Source of the DNA: Streptomyces sp. Ncost-T10-10d
Lineage (GTDB): Bacteria; Actinomycetota; Actinomycetes; Streptomycetales; Streptomycetaceae
Assembly: GCF_900091955.1 (NCBI RefSeq)
Contig: NZ_FMDF01000090.1
Coordinates: 1-56,138, forward strand
Length of the DNA: 56,138 nucleotides
Direction: 5' to 3'
The translations under genes were made by a program, and so were the position numbers. The notes under the pieces were generated by a model. That model was not told where the DNA came from, did no database searches, and worked only from the letters and a program-made list of their open reading frames with translations. Below are positions 52,882-56,138 of the stretch, piece by piece (the stretch's first letter is position 1; every line of letters begins with the position of its first letter).

Positions 52882-53313
52882 ATGGGGGACACCGAGAACA
52901 CCACACCTGTCCCGGACCGCCCCGACGACGCACTCCAAGCCGCCCTCGAAGGCGCCACCGCCCCGCCGCCACCCGCCGCACCCGATTGCTCCTTCTGCGA
53001 TCTCCCGCAAGACCGCTATCCCACCCACTACGAAGGTCACTGGGTCCTCCTCGAACCGAGGATCGTCGTTCCCGCCCACACCGTGCCTCCGCGCCGCCGC
53101 TGGATCATTACCTCGGACGGGGCCGCCATGAACCTGTGGGACGCCGCACCCCTCCCCGGTGCCCAGTGCCGCATCGCGCACCGCATGGTCTGCCCCTACC
53201 TCCCGCGCGAAGATCCTCCGCTGTGGGCCACTGCGCTCCGGCAGGAGAACGAACACCGGGCGCAGCGACTGTTCAACCTGCCCGACGACTGGGACCTCCC
53301 CGACACGGGCTGA
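52882..53313 (+). CDS. DUF6083-like protein
   Basis: Predicted 143-aa protein. The core CSFCDLPQDRYPTHYEGHWV, LLEPRIVVPAHTVPPRRRWI, NLWDAAPLPGAQCRIAHRMV matches the streptomycete DUF6083 family, with a Cys pair and conserved His/Cys that could bind zinc. The N-terminal 30 residues are Pro/Ala-rich linker. GAAGAG precedes the ATG. Function unknown. A hairpin terminator follows at 53395. Confidence 0.8.
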   Translation: MGDTENTTPVPDRPDDALQAALEGATAPPPPAAPDCSFCDLPQDRYPTHYEGHWVLLEPRIVVPAHTVPPRRRWIITSDGAAMNLWDAAPLPGAQCRIAHRMVCPYLPREDPPLWATALRQENEHRAQRLFNLPDDWDLPDTG

Positions 53314-53394
53314 CCACGGCCTGACCGGCCCGGTACGCCAGGCCACCGGCTGGGCTCATTTCACCACCGTTGATCAGTTCTTCACCCCGGCCCC

Positions 53395-53430
53395 CTGTAC
53401 CCCGGATCAGCGCTCTGGCCCGGGGTACAG
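53395..53430 (+). terminator. hairpin terminator after the DUF6083-like gene
   Basis: CTGTACCCCGG pairs perfectly with CCGGGGTACAG across a 14-base loop, 80 bases after the stop codon. Confidence 0.7.
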
Positions 53431-53476
53431 CCGTGTCCTCACGTGGACTTCCGGTGTGGTCCTGCATCCTGTGCCC

Positions 53477-53749
53477 ATGGCCGACACCTTTGACCACGCC
53501 CCGCAGGTATGGAACGCCGCTCAGCTCCGCGAAGCCATCAAAGACCTGCCCGATGACACACCCATCCATATCGGTGTTGCCGAAGACCCCGGCGACTTCG
53601 ACGGATACCGCGACTTCGTGCTCGTGAACGCCGAACACGTTGAGAACTGGTGGCCGGCCACCTCCACATCGCCCGAGCGCGCGGAGACCGAGAAGGCACT
53701 GACCCTGTTTGCCGACTGGCAGGCCGACGAGTACGACGTCCTCGACTGA
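53477..53749 (+). CDS. DUF6225-like small protein
   Basis: Predicted 90-aa acidic protein: FDHAPQVWNAAQLREAIKDL, PDDTPIHIGVAEDPGDFDGY, RDFVLVNAEHVENWWPATST and ALTLFADWQADEYDVLD. It matches the DUF6225 family of small streptomycete proteins of unknown role. ATG 53477 is used; GTG 53471 is also possible. It has its own leader after the terminator of the preceding gene. Confidence 0.8.
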   Translation: MADTFDHAPQVWNAAQLREAIKDLPDDTPIHIGVAEDPGDFDGYRDFVLVNAEHVENWWPATSTSPERAETEKALTLFADWQADEYDVLD

Positions 53750-53990
53750 ACCCGCCGAGGTCGCTCCCCGGTCGGAGTGACTTGCGGCTCGGTGCCGTCA
53801 TTGCCGGGCCGGATTCCTGCGGTCCCACTCTTGGCGGGCCGGCAGTATCGCCGCAGCGGCGAACGGCATTGCCGTTCCCGTGCCCTCGACGCGTTCGGGC
53901 TCGGAGCAGAAGACGTGTTTCCGCCTCGGCCGACTCGGAATCGAGAGTTGACAACCTCCCTCGGGCTCGCTGCTGGGGGAGGGAGCAGGC
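53750..53990. other. gene-free stretch
   Basis: No coding signal is seen on either strand. Confidence 0.4.
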
Positions 53991-54164
53991 TCAGATCTCC
54001 GGGCAGATGCACACATACCCGCCAGGACAGTCCACGGCGCTCGCACCAGCCACTACGGCGTGGGCGGCGTGGACCGGTGCGAGCAGGGCCAGTGGGAGGG
54101 GAATGAGGGCTGTGGCTACAGCAGTCTTGTCCTGAGTGTGATCACGCGAACAGGAATAGTGCAT
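53991..54164 (-). CDS. possible small secreted peptide (I36 inhibitor-like, truncated)
   Basis: A 57-aa frame with a Lys/His-containing start, a hydrophobic core (AVATALIPLPLALLAPVHA), an Ala-rich cleavage region and the end VDCPGGYVCICPEI. The CPxGYxC pattern resembles the start of mature peptidase-inhibitor-I36 proteins, which are normally much longer, so this may be a truncated gene or a small Cys-rich peptide. An in-frame stop lies just upstream of ATG 54164, and a perfect palindrome precedes it. Confidence 0.35.
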   Translation of the reverse strand: MHYSCSRDHTQDKTAVATALIPLPLALLAPVHAAHAVVAGASAVDCPGGYVCICPEI

Positions 54165-54166
54165 AC

Positions 54167-54180
54167 ATCACAGATGTGAT
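54167..54180. promoter_or_regulatory. 14-bp palindrome before the small peptide
   Basis: ATCACAGATGTGAT: half-sites ATCACA and TGTGAT around GA. It lies immediately upstream of the ATG and could be an operator. The regulator is unknown. Confidence 0.35.
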
Positions 54181-54325
54181 GTCCTGGACAGGCGTGTTCA
54201 CTCTGATGGACACCGGTAGAGATCGCGGGAGCGACGCTGCTGGACCTGGACGGCGGTGTGGTGCCGGGCCCGGTTCCGCCGTCGCCGGCCTGGGTGACAC
54301 GTCGTGATCGGGAGATCGAGCCGAC

Positions 54326-55569
54326 TTACGGCCTGACGGCGTACACGTAGCGGCTGAACGGAGCCCGGCGGTCGTCGTTCTCGTCATTCGCGTACTCCCC
54401 GAGGGCCCACAACGCTGCCCGGCCGCCTATCCGGCTGTAACTCAGGTCCTCACAGCCGATGTTGAGGAACGACTCGCGCTTTCCCGGGCGCGTCCCCCGC
54501 TCCAGGAACGCAGCTCCCCCGGGTTCTCGCTGGTGCGACTTGCGGAGAAGTAGTACTTGCCGTTCGCCCTGACCGCACCCTGCACGCGGTCTTCGCCGTT
54601 CGCGGTGCCTTCCCAGGCGGACTTCACACTGTGCAAGTACCCGCTTCGTTCCCCACTGAGTTCCCAGCGGGCGAGTCGGCAGTGGTCGCCGGTGAACTCG
54701 CTCACGAGCAGTGTGGGGCGGCGGCCGGTACGGTCCAACGAGACCTGGGAGAACGTGAGCCCCTTGGCCGTGCTCCCGCTCGCGTCGTAGGCGTAGCACT
54801 GGGGGAGAACGTAGTCGTATCCGTATGCCCGGTACGTTCCGTCCGGCTGGCGGCCCACCCCCGGGCCTCTGGTGACCTTGAAGATGCGGCTGAGGTCGAA
54901 CACCCTTAAGCCGGGACGCGTTTCGGTGCTGTCCGCGACGTACAGCTTGTTGCCGTACCAGACGATTCCGCCCGCGTGCAAGTCCGTCCCGATGAAGTCG
55001 TCGCGTTCGCCCCCTTCGGTTCGGACCCGGTTCGGCTCCACGAGCAGTACATGCTGGTACGTCGGATCACCGGCAGCATCCCACTTGACGATGCTGATCC
55101 TGGCGCCCTGCCTGCTGGCACCGTGTCGGCCGTACCAGGACACGAGCAGAGTGCGGGGCGCGGAGCCGTTCGCGTCGTAGTTGGTCGTTATGCCCTGTGG
55201 CCGCCACTCCTTGGTGACGAAATCGTCGCCGGCCCACCTGAAGGCGTGCAGCAGCTTCTCCGGCTCGCTGTCCGGACGGGGCTTCGTCCCGTCGTCGTCG
55301 CGCGCCGGCCACTGGGTGACCCGCGTCGCCTTCAAGGCCGGAGTCCTCGTCAGCACCTCGGCGACGGGAACCGGGCCGCCGAGTAGGGGATTCAACCGGT
55401 TGATCACGCTCCGGTAGCTGTGCCCCGGCGCCCACCGGGGAGCGCTGCGGCCCTTCAGTCTGTACCTGCCGGCCGCAGCGGCTTCCGTCGGAAGCGCCAG
55501 ACCGCCCACCGCCGCTGCGACCGGGGCCGCTGCCATACCGCGCAGGATGGTTCTCCGTGTGGTGTCCAT
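54326..55569 (-). pseudogene. Tat-secreted protein, frameshifted near the C-terminus
   Basis: The gene starts at ATG 55569 with a twin-arginine signal (TTRRTILRGMAAAPVAAAVG, then an Ala-rich cleavage site near residue 33). The mature part reads SYRSVINRLNPLLGGPVPVA, GRHGASRQGARISIVKWDAA, THE repeated blade-like ADSTETRPGLRVFDLSRIFK and GRRPTLLVSEFTGDHCRLAR, suggesting a beta-propeller-like secreted protein. A frameshift between about 54480 and 54520 in a G-rich run ends this frame at 54442, while the next frame continues naturally (FLNIGCEDLSYSRIGGRAAL, SRYVYAVRP) to 54326. It is either a pseudogene or a sequencing error. Confidence 0.75.
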
Positions 55570-56138
55570 GGCAACCGAACATAGGGGCGGAACGCTCCCT
55601 TCGCCTCAGTCGGGCTGTCCGGGACGCGTCCGGGACACGCCCCGAACGGCCCGGAGGGCCGTGGCGTGGGACCACCGCGACGAAAGAAGCCCTTGTCCTC
55701 CCGTCGATCCGCTGACGCTGTTCTGACAGCTCGACCATCTGGTGCAGCCGGGCCCTTTCAATGCGGCTCCCGTAGCCGGACAACTCCCCGACGGCTGACC
55801 CGCGTAGCTCCTTGTCGCGGTGGTGCGCTGTGAATCGTTCCTGTGGTGAATCTCCTCGTCCGTGCGGGGGAGCGGGGGCTGCTGGGTATCCGGGGCTCCT
55901 TGTGCCCCGGCAGAACGGGTGGGCGATCGAGAACCTCGCGTACGGTTTCGGCGGGCTCGCCCTCGCTCTCGCCCCCACTCATCGCTTCCGCGCCGGCCCA
56001 GGCTGCTCAGGCCCCTCAGGGAGCGATGGCTACGGCCGCTTCCTCCAGACCTCTGCACGCCGGTCGGGCGGCCGGAACGCGCATCCGGAAGGCAGCACTC
56101 TCAGCGGTCGAAAAGGGAATCAGGGTGCGGCCACGACT
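55570..56138. other. right-edge stretch without a supported gene
   Basis: No frame has convincing codon bias. The final 150 bases could belong to a gene that continues beyond the window, but I cannot identify it. Confidence 0.4.

Noticed and set aside
54442..54799. Separate small gene at the left end of the Tat protein
   Set aside because: The frame continues the Tat protein naturally, so a frameshift in one gene is the simpler reading.

Overview
The window is high-GC actinomycete DNA and almost certainly comes from a Streptomyces chromosome, probably an arm. Coding frames have a strongly GC-rich third position, GTG starts and 4-base stop/start overlaps are common, a TTA codon of the bldA type is present, and Streptomyces-type families (TioE/MerR, DUF6083-like, DUF6225-like, Imm49) occur. 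There are no rRNA or tRNA genes and no CRISPR array. Intact genes alternate with truncated genes and transposase or integrase scraps, as expected of an accessory region.

Layout. 0-6 kb: SRPBCC protein, an IS5 scrap, a GNAT, a methyltransferase preceded by an inverted decayed copy of its own 3' end, a TetR/GNAT divergent pair and a DUF1203 protein. 6.3-15.6 kb: the best preserved block, a sugar or sugar-acid catabolic cluster. It holds a monosaccharide ABC transporter (permease, ATPase, binding lipoprotein), a U32-like TIM-barrel protein, a zinc alcohol dehydrogenase, an enolase-superfamily dehydratase, an IclR regulator and an SMP-30 lactonase. Two near-identical sites upstream of the two leftward operons are good IclR operator candidates. 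15.6-20.8 kb: decay zone with fragments of alpha/beta hydrolases, an EamA exporter, an ACR3-like transporter, an oxidoreductase and IS110, between an intact GNAT, XRE-cupin regulator, B3/4 protein and methyltransferase.

20.8-25.6 kb: erythromycin-esterase-family gene divergent from a TioE-type regulator, two opposed Tn3 transposase remnants and a DHA2 drug exporter. 25.6-31.9 kb: two complete YciI-ECF42 sigma modules 3 kb apart. The first shares a bidirectional promoter region with the exporter, and three ECF42-like promoters (TGTCRA-N17-CGWC) can be read. 32-34 kb: uronate-dehydrogenase-like enzyme and an anti-sigma-type ATPase. 36-39 kb: operon of a Prim-Pol primase, a D5/SF3 helicase with a TTA codon and a small protein, with tyrosine-integrase fragments on both sides at 33.3 and 41.5 kb. 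39-56 kb: HAD proteins, an O-methyltransferase-like gene, two GNATs, a frameshifted secreted or membrane protein, an orphan Imm49 protein, a duplicated and partly decayed AraC-VOC module, a mycothiol-dependent-isomerase-like/MerR pair, a perfect 31-bp hairpin, two small conserved proteins and a frameshifted Tat-secreted protein.

Functionally, the sugar cluster reads as import, oxidation, lactone hydrolysis and dehydration under IclR control. The ECF42 modules read as stress or drug response units that switch on the exporter and themselves. Much of the rest looks like insertion, duplication and loss.
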